A DNA stretch of 64,000 bases from Gigaspora margarita (taxonomy: Eukaryota > Glomeromycota > Glomeromycetes > Diversisporales > Gigasporaceae), in NCBI GenBank assembly GCA_009809945.1, contig WTPW01000080.1:367356-431355 (forward strand), read 5' to 3'. Shown in pieces: positions 23,384 through 36,180 of the stretch (position 1 is the first letter of the stretch; the number at the start of each line of letters is the position of its first letter). The position numbers and the translations under genes were made by a program. The notes below the pieces were generated by a model that saw nothing but the letters and a program-made list of their open reading frames with translations, was not told the origin of the DNA and did no database searches.

Positions 23384-23832
23384 AATAATTTTTTTTATTT
23401 TAAATTAATTGTTAATTTTATATTTGCTGTATAACTGCAAATAACTCATAAGAATTATTTTGAATTTCAGCCATAATTAAGCTTAATTTAGGCCAAATTC
23501 GAAACCATACCCCCTTCACTTTATTTCGTGATAATATGGTATTTGTATTTTTTTTAAATTTTTACTTTTTAATTTTACCAGGACATCAAAGAGAAAGAGG
23601 AAAGTGATGTTATCTGAAAAATTAACTTCGAACAGCCTGAATTAAATCTTTTAAATTATTTGATTTTATACTTACTAATATTAATTATATTAAATTACTT
23701 AAATTATTTTATACTTACTAATATTAATTATTTAGATATTTTTATTTAATAAATTTATAGATTTATACAAATATATTTATAAAATGAGGATTTCTATTTG
23801 TACACTAATATGTACACTTGGGTGCATGTGAT

Positions 23833-25489
23833 TAGGGTTTCAAAGTTCAGTTCAGTTCAATAGAGGTTCAGGTTCAAGTTCAATGAACCTGAACCTGAAC
23901 CTGCTCTAAAAGTTCAATACTGAACTGAACCTGAACTTAAAATTATTGAACATGAACCTGAACCTGAACTTAAAAAAAGTTCAGTTCAGGTTCAGTTCAA
24001 GGTTCATAAAAATGTTCAGGTTCATAATATATGCACATTTTTACCTAAATCACAAGGTTTGAATCAATTAGTAAAATTCAGATAATCATAGCATTTTGTA
24101 TAATTTTATTAATAAAATTATTAAAAATATTGTTCTACATAAAATTTTACTAATTGATCATAACTTCTTGCACTAAGTAAACTTGTTCAGCACCAAAAAA
24201 TACATCAAATCATATTTTATTTTACTTTTCTTAAAATATGAAGAAAAGATGCTTAATTTTAGAAATTTTCATCAAAAATTCAAAATTAAGCATCTTTGGC
24301 GCAAATTTTAAGGAAAATAAAATAAAATATACTGTTATAATATATTTTTTTGTGCTAAACAAGTTTACTTAGAGCAAGAAGTTATGAACAATTAGTAAAA
24401 TTTAGAGAATCATAGAAATTTGTATAATTTTATTAATAAAATTATACAAATTTCTATGATACTCTAAATTTTACTAATTGATCATAACTTGTTGCTCTAA
24501 GTAAACTTGATAGCACTAAAAAATACATTATATCAGTAGACTTTATTTTATTTTTCTTAAAATTTGCATCAAAGATGCTTAAGTTTGAATTTTTGATGAA
24601 AATTTCCAAAATTAAGCATCTTTTCTTCAATTTTAAGCAAAGTAAAGAAAATATGACAATTTGATGTAGTTTTTGGTCTGAACAAGTTTACTTAGTGCAA
24701 GAAATTAGTATCAATTAGTAAAATTTAGAGAATCATAGAAATTTGTATAATTTTATTAATAAAATTATATAAAATTCTATTATTCTCTAAATTTTACTAA
24801 TTGATTCTAACTTCTTGCACTAAGTAAACTTGTTCAACACCAAAAAATACATCATATTGATATATTATATTTCACTTTTCTTAAAATTTGAAGAAAAGCT
24901 GCTTAATTTTGAATTTTTGATAAAAATTTCTAAAATTAAGCGCTCTTTCTGCAAATTTTAAGAAAGGTAAAGTAAAATAAACTATTTAATGTATTTTTTG
25001 GTGCTGAACAAGTTTACTTAGTNCAAGAAGTTATGATNNATTAGTAAAATTTCATGCAAAATANGATTTTTAATAATTTCATTAATAAAATTATACAAAA
25101 TGNTATGATTCTCTAAATTTTACTAACTGATTTATACTTCTCACTCTAAGTAAACTTGTTTAGTATCAAAAAATACATATATTTTTATTTAGACTCAATC
25201 TAGTTTGCAAAATTTGACCAGCCTGACCAAACTATGATTGAGTTTGAGTTTAATATAAAGTTTTAAATAATAGAATTTAGAGTTTGAGTCTGGTCTGGAC
25301 CAGACCAAACCCAGACCCAAACCTAAAATCACTAATTCATATAAACACTAGACTGAACCTGAACATGTTCATGAACTTATGAACTGAACCTGAACTGAAA
25401 CTGAATCTGCTCTAAAAGTTCAATACTGAACCTGAACCTGAACCTGAACTGACCTAAGTTTAGTTCAGTTCAGGTTTATAGGAACACTA
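23833..25489. mobile_element. Non-autonomous hAT element with internal hairpin array
   Basis: Ends TAGGGTTTC ... and (reverse complement) TAGTGTTCC, with CATGTGAT on both sides (23825-23832 and 25490-25497). Both termini are packed with GGTTCAGGTTCA words and their complements. The middle (about 24050-25180) is a period of about 300 bp built on TTTTATTAATAAAA and GATGCTTAA/TTAAGCATC palindromes, repeated about four times. No coding capacity. Confidence 0.85.
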
Positions 25490-25510
25490 CATGTGATAAC
25501 TCAAAATTTT

Positions 25511-28327
25511 TTTTTTTTTTTTTGTTGTTAAGGTGAGGTTTTGTCTCTATCTTTATTGTGAGATTCCTCTTGGGGTTTCTCAATATTATACAAATATTTA
25601 ATACAGTTTATATTACAAGAGTTGAAACTCAGACTATAGACAAAATTAAATTATCTAATTTATCTGCAACCTAAACCTACTAGAGTGATTAAAACTCACC
25701 TAGATTTGGATGTGGAGTATAGAGTTAGTATTTGTACTATATTTAATCCATTGATAGGACCAGATATCAATTTTTCGAAGAGCTCGGCCAATAGGTGGAC
25801 ATGTATTTGTATCTTCATCATGCAACTGGTCAGAAAGACCACAAATACAACTATAAGTATAGTGAATTCTAGTATGTTTATATATAGAAGTATATAGATT
25901 TGGAAGAATAGTAGATATTGAACCAGAATGTTGAGAGGTTTTCCATTGGGCGAGTTTAGCACAGTATGGTTTCCAGAGTTGTTCATAAGAATTATGAGAA
26001 ATATTTAAAAGAATTTTAATAGCAGTATTGGAAGCTATCTTGTAAGAGGAATATTGAGATATAGTATTAATTAGTGAGAGTGGAATAAAGCCTTAGATAG
26101 TAGTGATGAATGAAGGAGTATTAAAGGGAGAATGGTAGGTAAGTTTAGGCATTGGTGATTAATAAGATTTGTACGAAGTTGTTGAATTTGGATATTTGTT
26201 ATATCTGGGAGATCCGAAAAAGGAAATTGTGTAATAGTATTATGAATAATTTGAGATATATTATTATAGCTAGTACAGAATAGCCAATGAAATTGGCTTT
26301 CAGATTGGTTACAAGAAATACATTTTGTATATTTGGAATGTTTAGGATTTAGAGAGTTAAGGTAAGGCAATGTAGAAAGCATATGGAGTAAATTTTTAAT
26401 TCGGAATGATTTGGATTGGCAAAGTTGAAAGTTAGTATAATTGTATGAGCGTTTGTGGTTGTTGTTAAGGAAGAGCCATATAGCATTCCAATCAATTTGG
26501 GTTGCTATAGGAATAATATGTTGAATTCTATTTTGTGATGACCACATTGCAATAATATGTGCATTGCAAATGTTTTTAATACAACGACATGTAGGTTGCT
26601 CTATATTGAAGTGTTTATATTGTAAATAGAATGAGGAGTTATAGATATTATTAGGAAGAAATTCTAAAATAGAGAAATTTGTATGGTTTTTTGCTAATTG
26701 ATCAGCAAGATTATTAAATTTGTTATCACTATGGGCTGGAACTTTATGTAAGGTGATAGTATATGAATATGATTGGATAAAATGTAAGAGAGTATGCCAA
26801 ATAGGCCAATAGTTGTATGAATATATTTTGCTAGGATTATATTTAGCATGTAAAAGGGCCTTGTATTTAGAGATAATAGATTGTGAATCAGTATATATGT
26901 GAATAGTGCTATTTCGAGGACATGTACAAATAGCTGATAGTATTGCAATTAGTTCTGCTTTGTATGATGATGGCCAGTGTTGAATTTGTGCAGAGAATTG
27001 ATGAATTATTGAGTCATTGAAAGTTTGTATCCAGGCAATGCCTATTGAGCATCTTGAATTGCCAAGATTAATAACAGATCCATCAGTATAGAAAGTAAAT
27101 TCTGAAAAGGTGGTATTTGCTTGTGCTATTGATTGCAGTATATTTGTTGCAGTATTAGAAGAAAAAATATCATTTATAGCTGTGAGATAGATTGTTATAG
27201 AAGGTAAAGATGGTATTGAGACTGAATGGTGAGATGCAATAGAGAAAAGTAAGTCAAGATAATTGGCATTGAGCTTGAGTTTGTTTGATATTTGTTTGTA
27301 AACTTTTCTACCCAGGAATTTAGTAGATAAGGTTGCAGAAATATCAATAGTACAACAGCTTTGAATCCTTTTTGAATTAAGAGAACAACCTGTACATGGA
27401 TAGCAGATGATATTAGAAGTTGGGTATAATGTTGTCTTGGTTTCATCAATTTCAGAAGTCCAGTGTGTAATGGAAATAGTATTGGTTTGTTGGTTAAAGC
27501 GTCTAGCTTTTCCCATAATAATAGTTTGTTCTTTGTATGTTATGAGCCAAGGTTTGTTTTTGGTATTAAAATGGCCAGTAGTATAAGATAAGGAGTTGAC
27601 TAAAGGTAATTGGAGTGTAGATATAAGTTGTCTAGTGATAGAGTTAGTGGTGATTTTGTTTTCTAGTATAGTAAACCATTTGGTATCTTGCCCGGTATAA
27701 GAGAATTAAATCTTGGTGAGATGTGTTCCCATGTAAGGAGTACAGAATTATCAAAAGATGTAAGTTGTTCAAGAAATATAATATGTTTTGATCGTAGTTG
27801 GCATTTAAATATTGGATAGTTGGTATGAGTTTGTAATATGTTTTCAAGTGGTGTATAAGGTAGATCAATAGTATAAGGTTGCATTATATCTGAGTGTGCA
27901 TGAATTGATAATTCTAGATGTTTTAAAAGTTGGATAATTTTGAAAGTTGTAGTATTTTTGTTAGCTCTATCTATTTTGGGATTAGGATGTAATAGTATAT
28001 TAGTAGTAGACCATAGATTATTTTGTAGTTGTTGTAATCTAATATGTGTACTAGTGCCTAATAATTCTTTGTTATTTAGTCGAGAAGTTAGGTTGGATAT
28101 GTGATGTTGTAACTGGATATCCCAAATATTCTTGATACCATAAATATTATGGTTGAGCATTGTGCTATTAGGAGTAGATTTAGCTAATCTAGCTTTGTGT
28201 TTTGCAACTGTAAGATATTTTGCAAGGATTTTGTTACATAATGATTGTGATAAAACAATATTGTGAATTCGGTATTCAAGTATAGGCGTTATTACAGTAT
28301 TGATAATATAACTAGCCTGTTTATCAG
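25511..28327 (-). mobile_element. 5'-truncated LINE (non-LTR retrotransposon)
   Basis: TGTGATAACTCAAAATTTT occurs at 25492-25510 and again at 28328-28346, a 19-bp target-site duplication (its T-tail merges with poly-T). A T run at 25507-25523 is the poly-A tail of a minus-strand insertion. The 5' end at 28327 falls inside the reverse transcriptase region, so the element was truncated during target-primed reverse transcription. 25524-26070 is its 3' untranslated region. Confidence 0.85.
26071..28327 (-). pseudogene. LINE ORF2 C-terminal part: RT end, RNase H, zinc knuckle
   Basis: The reading starts inside the RT thumb/connection region (TDKQASYIINTVITPILEYR). One frameshift near 27700 leads into YTGQDTKWFTILENK, and from there the frame is open to the stop at 26071. 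The RNase H domain is complete in its acidic residues: FYTDGSV, SSYKAELIAIL, IYTDSQSII and HSDNKFNNLADQLAK supply the D-E-D-D set. Near the C-terminus CISCNQSESQFHWLFC forms a CCHC-type knuckle, usual for LINE ORF2. The endonuclease and the RT catalytic core (YxDD) are absent because of 5' truncation, so it cannot retrotranspose by itself. Apart from the frameshift it is little decayed, pointing to recent insertion. Confidence 0.85.
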
Positions 28328-28520
28328 TGTGATAACTCAAAATTTTGCTTGAAACTACTCTTTGAGTTCTAACAAAAAATATTCCTTGCAAAATTTTAGC
28401 ATAAACTATAAACCTTCAATCCCAAAGATAACCTTACCCTAATCTCAAAATTAGTTTTAATTTTTTGGTTATAATTTATAGGTTATACAATTTGCAAATT
28501 GTACACACTAGTGTATAATT

Positions 28521-28689
28521 GTCTGAAGGACATTACAGACGGAGCAATAGTGATCCTGATGTCTGTGTATTAACAAATTCTGAATTCTGATTGGCTAGAT
28601 CAGGTGTAACATAAAAAAAATAATCAAAACAATAAAACTGATCCTTATTGGCTAGATCAGATGTGGCATTTTATATTTGTCCTTCGGAC
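28521..28689. mobile_element. MITE with GTCTGAAGGAC ends
   Basis: GTCTGAAGGACATTACA pairs with TATTTGTCCTTCGGAC. The interior has two copies of a TGATTGGCTAGATCAGGTGT-like word. Confidence 0.6.
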
Positions 28690-28927
28690 TTAAATAGTTC
28701 CCATTTTCCTAGTAAGTTATTTTCTTTGTATAAATATATAATCATATATATATTAAGAATAAAAAAACCTTATTATATTTAACTTATCTAACAAAAACTC
28801 CTCAAATTTTTTGTATTGATCAAATTAACAAATAAGATTGGTCAATCTCCATATCAATATTAAATTTTGATTATACAAGTTGACTATAAAGTCAACAGGT
28901 ATTGCCCTTTTTGGTACGGTACAGTTT

Positions 28928-29702
28928 TTGAGTGAAATACTTATTTTTGCAAGTGATACAAACCCAAAAAAGAAATTCAACGTAAAAATAAAAAAGTTTG
29001 TGAAATTAAAAAGTTAGATTAGGATATTAGGGTTAGAGTCTATAGTAATAAATAATTAGGTTTTATATGTAAAATTTCATTCTCATTATTTTCAATTAGT
29101 GCCCCAAGACAGGTTTAAACACTCATTTTCTTGTATTTTCTCTTTTTTTATTTTTTTTGTTTTTCTTCGCTTTGCTCACGTGTTGAGCTGATTCGGGATC
29201 ATTACATTTTATATTCTCTGATTAGGGTTCCAAACTTATTGACCCATTTTTTTTGCTATATTTAATTGATAATTTTAGAAAACAGATCTTTTTAAGCTGC
29301 TTTTAATTATTATCGAAGTTGCAGAAGTGTACCTTTTCTACAAATTTCTAGATAGAGTTTCGTGATTCTTGTATTAGTTTTTGAGTTATCTAAATTCTAA
29401 AATCAAACAAAACGGGTCAACCGGGTAACCGTGACCCATTTTTTTTCATTTTTATAGATTAGATAGCTTGAAAACAATACAAACAATCCGAGAATATTTG
29501 TGATAATCTATATAGAATTATTATTTATCTGTAAATTTTATTATTAATAAGGAGATAATTGAAAAGGTCAGAATTTTAAAAATCTTGACCAAATATGGTA
29601 TGCATTACTGGGTCACCTGATTTGGAACCCTATCTCTGATTGGTTAATCTTCTGGTTTGGGTTTGTATCACTCGCACAAATAAGTGCACACCAGTTTTGA
29701 GT
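28928..29702. mobile_element. MITE hosting a nested hAT element
   Basis: Left AATACTTATTTTTGCAAGTG and the reverse complement of the right end (GCACTTATTTGTGCGAGTG) share about 40 bp ending in GATACAAACCC. The interior includes TTAGGGTTAGAGTCTATAG and the hAT insertion at 29223-29632. Confidence 0.6.
29223..29632. mobile_element. Non-autonomous hAT element with 8-bp duplications
   Basis: Ends TAGGGTTCCAAA and (reverse complement) TAGGGTTCCAAA; both flanks are TCTCTGAT (29215-29222 and 29633-29640). Subterminal words are GGGTCA/TGACCC repeated at both ends and in the middle. 410 bp, no coding. Confidence 0.9.
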
Positions 29703-31854
29703 ATTGGGTATGGTACAGTCTATTTCTAAAATTTATATATGACCTAATTATTGGTGTACCTAACAGGTACACAACATAATATATATTAATTTAAAAACTG
29801 TATCTAAAAAATATATATTATCTAGGTACGGTACAGTTAATGTTTTAAATATATACTATATTTATAATTTGTGTACCTTATAAAATAATATTTTTTTGGA
29901 TATGATACAGTACAATTAATAGTATTGTGTATTCGTATATTTATAAAATTATTGTTTTTTTAAAAAGTATGTATAAATTGTACTATTTTTTGAATATATT
30001 TAATATTTTTAATTTAAAATAATATTTAATATAAATTTTTATATTTTAAAATTATTTAAATTTATTAATATAATTTAAGCACCAGAGGTAAATCTTATCA
30101 TATGTTGGGCAATATAATCAAGAACTTGTTGATTTAAATAGAGTATTAGATATTAAGCCGAATATGGCATCTATATTAGAAAGTTGAGGTGCGATCTATT
30201 GTACAATGAAAAAAGATGATAAAGCACTTATAGTTTAATTTAATGTTAATTATTAACATTAATTATTTTAAATTTATAATTTTAAATATTTTATATATAT
30301 ATAATATTAGATAATAATATATAATATAAATTTTATTAACCTCTAGCTATAGTTTTCTCAACAACTGCTAATCCAAATTGGAGGAAATTTTTACTGTATA
30401 TAGAAATGATATTGGGCTATCACATATTAAATTTCATACAATTTATATTAGTAATTTTTGAGAAATTGCTTAAAAACTATTAATAATTGTTTTAAAATAA
30501 TTGCTTACAATTTTTAAATAATTTTTTAAGAACTATTGCATATATAATTATACTATACATATAAAAATAATTATATAATAATATATATTTATAAAAATTT
30601 AATTATAGCATGTATATTAAAAATAATTATATAATTAATTTAAAACATATTAATTTATATAAATATTTAATTATATTAAATTAAACAAATAATTATATGA
30701 CTATATTTAAAATATATAAATTTATATACATATCTAATTAATTATATTAAATAAAATAATTATATTATTATATAAATTTATATAAATATCTAGTTATATT
30801 ATATAAAAATAAAATAATTATATAATTATATTTAAACATAATAATTGTAGGAGATCATAATGAAATTCAGATTAAAATAAAATTATATTATAAAAAAATT
30901 AACAAAAACTCAGAAAAATAAATTTGTTTAGGGTGCATTTTTTAGGGTTAGGAGTTAAGGTTAAAGGTTAGTTTGAGAGTAGAGTTTATATTAAACAAGT
31001 ATTAAAAGGTTAGAAGATTAAGGGTAGGATGAATGTAGATCATTTCTTATATAAGTAGATCAACCAAAAAAATATTACACAAAAATCAAACACATGTTAT
31101 ATATAAAAGTTTTTAAAAATATAATCAATTTTCATAAAAGTTTTGGAGTAGATATATTAGACCCTCTAATTCTAATTATAATAATTTGAACCCTTTATTA
31201 TTTTAAAAAAACATACTTGCATATATCATTAATTCTTCCTAGATTGATCGAAATTTGCCTAGGTTATACAACATAAATATCATATAATCATCATCTGATT
31301 TCAATTGAATGTTATTGTAAAAAAATTAGTAACATGATTACTAGTAAAAATAATCGATTTTCACCCTACCCTTAAATAGAAAATGTAGATTTTCATTTTA
31401 AATTATAATCTGCGACAATAATTTATATAAATATTTAATTATATTATATTAAACAAAATAATTATAAACCGGTAATTACATTTTCATATCTTATAATTTT
31501 ATTACAGACAATCATATAATCATACAAAGTTTTTTTGTACCAAACCTAAACATATACATATAACCTTTCTATCTTTTTTTCAAACTGTATCTAGGTATCA
31601 TACCCAAATGTTAATACTAGATTTGGATATGGTAATTTTTTTTATTAAGTATATATATTTTTTTTGTGTACCTATTAGCAAGAATAAAAATTTAGATACA
31701 GTAATTATTATTTTTTTTGTGTGACTTGCTATAAAAAACTTACATAGGTACAGTCACTTTTCTGACTGTACCTACCAGATACTTTTTTCTGTATTATATA
31801 GCCATATACCAGAAAGGTATATAACTACCACAGTGTATCTAGTAAAAAAAACTA
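29703..31854. repeat. Very AT-rich filler with GGTACAGT-type words
   Basis: No gene. GGTACGGTACAG-like words cluster at 28914-28924, 29709-29960 and 31580-31800, resembling the subterminal arrays of hAT elements, but I found no terminal repeat pair. 30570-30845 is a degenerate tandem repeat of about 65 bp (TTTATATAAATATTTAATTA). 30944-30956 carries TTAGGGTTAGG. Confidence 0.4.
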
Positions 31855-32169
31855 CCCAACAACACCACCAAAAATTATTGGTAACGTGACCAAAAATGTA
31901 GCATAAGCCAATTATGATTCAAGATCAGGTGCAATATTACATTAACATAACATGATTAGGCAAATTCAAAACAAATGTTCATTTTGATAAAAATCACTTA
32001 TAACTCAAAAATTTGTATAGGAAACTACCTTTAGCACTCTAACAAAAAAATTTACTTGTGCAATTTTACTATATAATCTTGCTAACTTCAATCTTTGTAC
32101 AAGCCCTAACCCTAATGCTATAATGTTATCACTTCTGTGTTACTAATAATTTTTGGTGGTGCTGTTGGG
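31855..32169. mobile_element. MITE with about 33-bp terminal repeats
   Basis: Left CCCAACAACACCACCAAAAA and right (reverse complement) CCCCAACAGCACCACCAAAA continue through ATTATTGGTAAC. Interior: GATCAGGTGCAAT word and GCCCTAACCCTAAT. Confidence 0.7.
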
Positions 32170-32637
32170 GTAATTAGTAAAAAAGTACGGGCACATGATT
32201 GATCGACAAAAATTGCCCAATAAAATTACAATACTAATTAAAATAATTATATCATAATGATGTAATGTTTTATTGTAATTTTGAGTCTATTTGCAACATA
32301 ATAAAAAAGATTCAATCAAGTACATGATTGAAGTTTTCTTACTTCATTTTCGTAATAATCTTGTATTGTTGTATAAGGTGTTGTGCATAAAAAGAGAAAA
32401 TTAATATTGTGTCATATAAAGTGCTGTGCATAGAATTGCTGTACAAAACATTGTGTATTGTCATATAAAGTGCATAGGTTTGTCGTATAAAGTGTTTTAC
32501 GAAGAAGTTAATAACAGAAAAGGTTGAAATAATAAAAGAACAGTAATAAAAAAATAAGCATATAAGTAAAAAGTCAATTTAAAGTAATTTTTAGTAACCT
32601 AATATTAATATTAACTAACTTATTATTTATTTATTTA

Positions 32638-32976
32638 TAGTTAACCTCCATAAATGCAACCTCCATAAATGCAATACTTCCCTAAATGCACATTTTTGTC
32701 TTGTTTGTAAAAATAATTAGTGCTGAATGCACGTTCTATATTCTGTAAATGCATGTTCTTCCAAATAATTTTCTATATTATGCTACCTCCCTAAATGCAC
32801 GTAACCAATCAAATTTTAGTATTTAAGATAGGTTATACAGTTTGTAGTAAAAGTTATACAAATTGATGATCAAATCTTTAAAGCTACAATTTAATTGGCT
32901 CTCCCTAAATGCAATACCTCCCTAAATGCATGTTGTAGTCTTGTCTGTACACATTGCATTTATGGAGGTTTGACTG
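32638..32976. mobile_element. Tc1/mariner-like MITE with CCCTAAATGCA repeats
   Basis: Right end in reverse complement is CAGTCAAACCTCCATAAATG; left end is TAGTTAACCTCCATAAATG. TA lies on both sides (32636-32637 and 32977-32978). CTCCCTAAATGCA recurs about eight times inside. Confidence 0.75.
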
Positions 32977-33003
32977 TATAAAGATAAATAGAGTTTGCAG
33001 ATT

Positions 33004-35570
33004 CAGATAACAACCAAAAACCTTGTAACTTTAATAAGTGTCGAGCTCAAGTAAAAAGATATAGAGAAAATAAGAAGTTATTGAAAATCGATAATGAAAT
33101 ACCAAACGAAATATTAGAGCCAAATAATCTTGCAGATTATATTTATGATCTTCTTGAATTGTGTACAAAATTAATAACTGCAAAAGATGATAAAGAAAAC
33201 AATCAATTAGGCATTTATTTTTTATGTGCCATTGATATTTCTTTATATAATGAATCTCCAAAAGAAATTACTAATAATTTGTTAAATATTGTTTGTGATG
33301 TTGATGAATACTCTTGGATGTACATAAAACTGATAATTATACGAATAATTTCTATTATTTTATGTAAATAAAATTTATTTTAATAATATATATTATTTTA
33401 TTACTATATATTATAGATATAATAACAAATATGGTGGAAAACAAGCTACAAGTATTTGGTATTTTTGCTCTCAAAGAATGAATATGGCAAAAAAACCTCA
33501 TAAGCATAGTGATCCAGAAAAACATAGAAATATCACAGCGATAAAACAATATGATTGTAATGGTTGCATTAAAGTAAATATTAACTTAACGCTTCAGGTT
33601 GCCAATATTATAGTTGAGCATAATATCTTGCATCCAAAGCCAAATAGTATAGAAGTATCTGAAAAAATTAAACAATATATAAAGATATTATCAATTTATT
33701 ACCACAAAAGATTTATGCAAATTTAATTAATATGGGTATAGATACGATGATTGTGCAGAAACAAGTCTACTATTAGTGGACAGTTTTTGGAAGCACTAGA
33801 TATAAAAGATATGATGATGCTTTTAAATCTGCTTTAATGTGGATTGAAGAAGAAAATTATCAAATTATTGTAAATACAACAATGCCTGTTCGTGCAATTG
33901 TATTTTTAACAGGTTTTCTTGAGTACTTAAAAGAATCAAATATTTATATATATGAATGCAGAATTGACACAACTTGTATTTATAATATATTTATTATTTA
34001 TTGATTTATATTTTAAATAAATAAATAAATATTTTTTATTTATACAGATAATACGAACAATTTAGGGTTTGAACTATATGTTCTACATGCAGAGGTTAAT
34101 GGTTTGGAGTATCCTATTGCATATTTGTTTTTAGAAAGTAATGGCAAATCTGGAAATGGAGTATGAACTGATATGATTTTAACTTTTCTCAATGAAATAA
34201 AGTTGTGAGGTATAATACCTGAATTCATATTAACTGATAAGGACTTTGCACAAATTTTTGAATATGATTTACCTGGCCAAATACTAAAATTCAACTGTGC
34301 CATTGGCACATGAAAAAAAGCAATTGATACACGATTAGTATCAAATAACTTTCTATTAGAAATTACTTATAATAGTAATAGATATGTGTATTTTTCTTTT
34401 ATTGATAAAAATTTTATTCCACAACTTCTAGCTCAAAAAAGAACAATTTTTTGTCCTAAAGAATTACATATATCAGTTTGGAAATTAATAGATAAACATT
34501 TACATCTTCATTTACTAATACCAATATTTTCTAATCTTACATTAACTTGTTCGCAAATTTGGGAACAAGCTGTCAAAGAAATTTATTTTTTTTGCAAACA
34601 TAATTCATTGCCTTTTCTTTGGATTTATCTCTAAAAAGAGTGGTACTGTGCAGATTGATAGGCTTTATGGATGCGAGCGGGTTGTGAAAACAAGATTTCA
34701 ATATTAAGAACAATGATATTTATTGAGTCACATTGGAAAGTAATCAAATGAGATTTTCTTTATAAATCTTCTGGCCAAGACTTGATCTAATGATCCATAT
34801 TCTTATGACAAAAGTAATTTTGCATTAGAGGCATAAATTTGATCAAATTATACTTGGATAAGTAAAGGCAGATTGGAAAAAATCAATTAAGTCAGAATAA
34901 AAGCGATTAACAGATAGAATTGTTAAAAAAAATGCCAACCAACTTTATAATACTGTTATAGAATAGTGGATCTGCAGCTGCCCATATTATTTTACAAAAC
35001 AGTTCTTTATTTGTAAACATCTTGTTCAAAAAAGGGAACAGTGTTACTACAATTCTTTGATCAAGTTAAATGGAATAATCAGTATCTATTTTTGATCAAA
35101 ACAAAAATTCAAGATATTACTAGTTTAATGCATGCAACAAGTTTTTTAATTGATATAAATAATAACAATCAGCTTCAATATAACCAGCCATTTTTAATTG
35201 AAACAAACATTCAAGATGCTAATTCAATGAATAACAATCAGCTTCAATATAATCAGTCATTTTAATTGAAACAAACATTCAAGATGCTAATTCAATGAAT
35301 AAAATAAATTCTTCAACAATTAATGATAATCAAGATGAAAATTCAGACATCTTTTTTAATTGATTAATTGATACAACCAAAAAGGCACTTGATCTTTTAT
35401 ATGAACATAAAGATACAAAAAATATTAAATGTGGTAAAAGTATTGAAAAAAACTTTCAGTCAGTTAATACGATGGTAGAACAAATTGAATCTTATTGTAG
35501 AAGAAGAACCATGCCAAAGTCTTGAAAAGAGCATACACACAACACCCATTTTTTAAATTAGTTAAGGTAT
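33004..35570 (+). pseudogene. MULE transposase with SWIM finger, heavily decayed
   Basis: Readable blocks in order: basic N-terminus CNFNKCRAQVKRYRENKK (from 33025); a helical region to 33366; an intron; FCSQRMNMAKKPHKHSDPEK with CNGCIKVN; MPVRAIVFLTGFLEYLKES (about 33890); after an intron ending at 34047, DNTNNLGFELYVLHAEVNGL, then ILTDKDFAQIFEYD (catalytic Asp) and CHWHMKK (34299-34320), the order of a MULE DDE core. The C-terminal half gives TMIFIESHWKVIK, KADWKKSIKSE and the SWIM finger CSCPYYFTKQFFICKH (34975 onward). The tail KALDLLYEHKDTKN ... CRRRTMPKS ends near 35530. Many stops interrupt it: TAG at 33774-33776, TGA at 35361-35363 and TGA at 35523-35525 lie where Trp is expected; A-run frameshifts also occur. 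It is non-functional. Confidence 0.8.
35177..35300 (+). repeat. Tandem duplication within the MULE coding region
   Basis: A segment of about 70 bp (ATTGAAACAAACATTCAAGA, encoding IETNIQDANSMNNNQLQY) is present almost twice in direct succession, ending before AAAATAAATTC. The second copy is out of frame. Confidence 0.75.
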
Positions 35571-36180
35571 GCTGAAAATACACATTTTCTTTTAACTTCT
35601 AAAATAAAAATATTATTTATTTATTATTTTTTATAGCATAGTAGCAAAGACATTAATTGTTGAGTAAAATATCTTTTTTTTTATCCTACTACTTCATTAT
35701 TAAATGATTGAAAAACTTTTTTTATATTTTAGACAATGCGATTTAGTGAAATGACAAAATTCAAGAAATTACAATTTATCAACAAAATGAAAGTAGAAAC
35801 TTTTATTCATCTTGAATCTAGTATGAAATGATAGCTATGTAGTTTTTTTTTATGTTTTTTTACTGAGAGTTTTTTTTAATATTTAGCAAAAAATATTGAC
35901 TTCATTTTATAATTATATACTGTATAGTGATATTCTTTGTTCCATTTAGTAGTGTATTTGCTGAACAAATACACAAATAATTAGGCTTCGATTATCTAAA
36001 AAAAATATATATATTGTCACATATATAAATATAAACTATATTTAAGATTATTTTATAGCTATATAAAAATTAGCGTTTTATATAAATACTAATATTTGAG
36101 TCAAATAGAAACATTTAATAGGTTGTAAATAATAATGCATAAGGGTATATTTGTAGCTAGCGAGCAAAACTTATAACCAA
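35571..36180. other. Non-coding AT-rich sequence after the MULE
   Basis: No gene or repeat boundary could be supported; likely the 3' untranslated end of the MULE plus older sequence. Confidence 0.35.

Larger units (their letters stand above)
23799..28517. mobile_element. Host MITE split by a hAT element and a LINE
   Basis: Left GTACACTAATATGTACA and the reverse complement of the right end, ATACACTAGTGTGTACA, look like terminal repeats of one older MITE. Removing 23833-25489 (plus one 8-bp repeat) and the LINE joins GTGCATGTGATAACTC to CAAAATTTTGCTTG, a continuous sequence resembling the interior of other MITEs here (CTAACAAAAAA, TTACCCTAATC). Confidence 0.45.

Noticed and set aside
24050-25180. 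Regularly spaced repeats considered as a CRISPR array
   Set aside because: Units are long, palindromic and diverged without unique spacers, and they sit inside a hAT element with target-site duplications in what looks like a eukaryotic nuclear genome.
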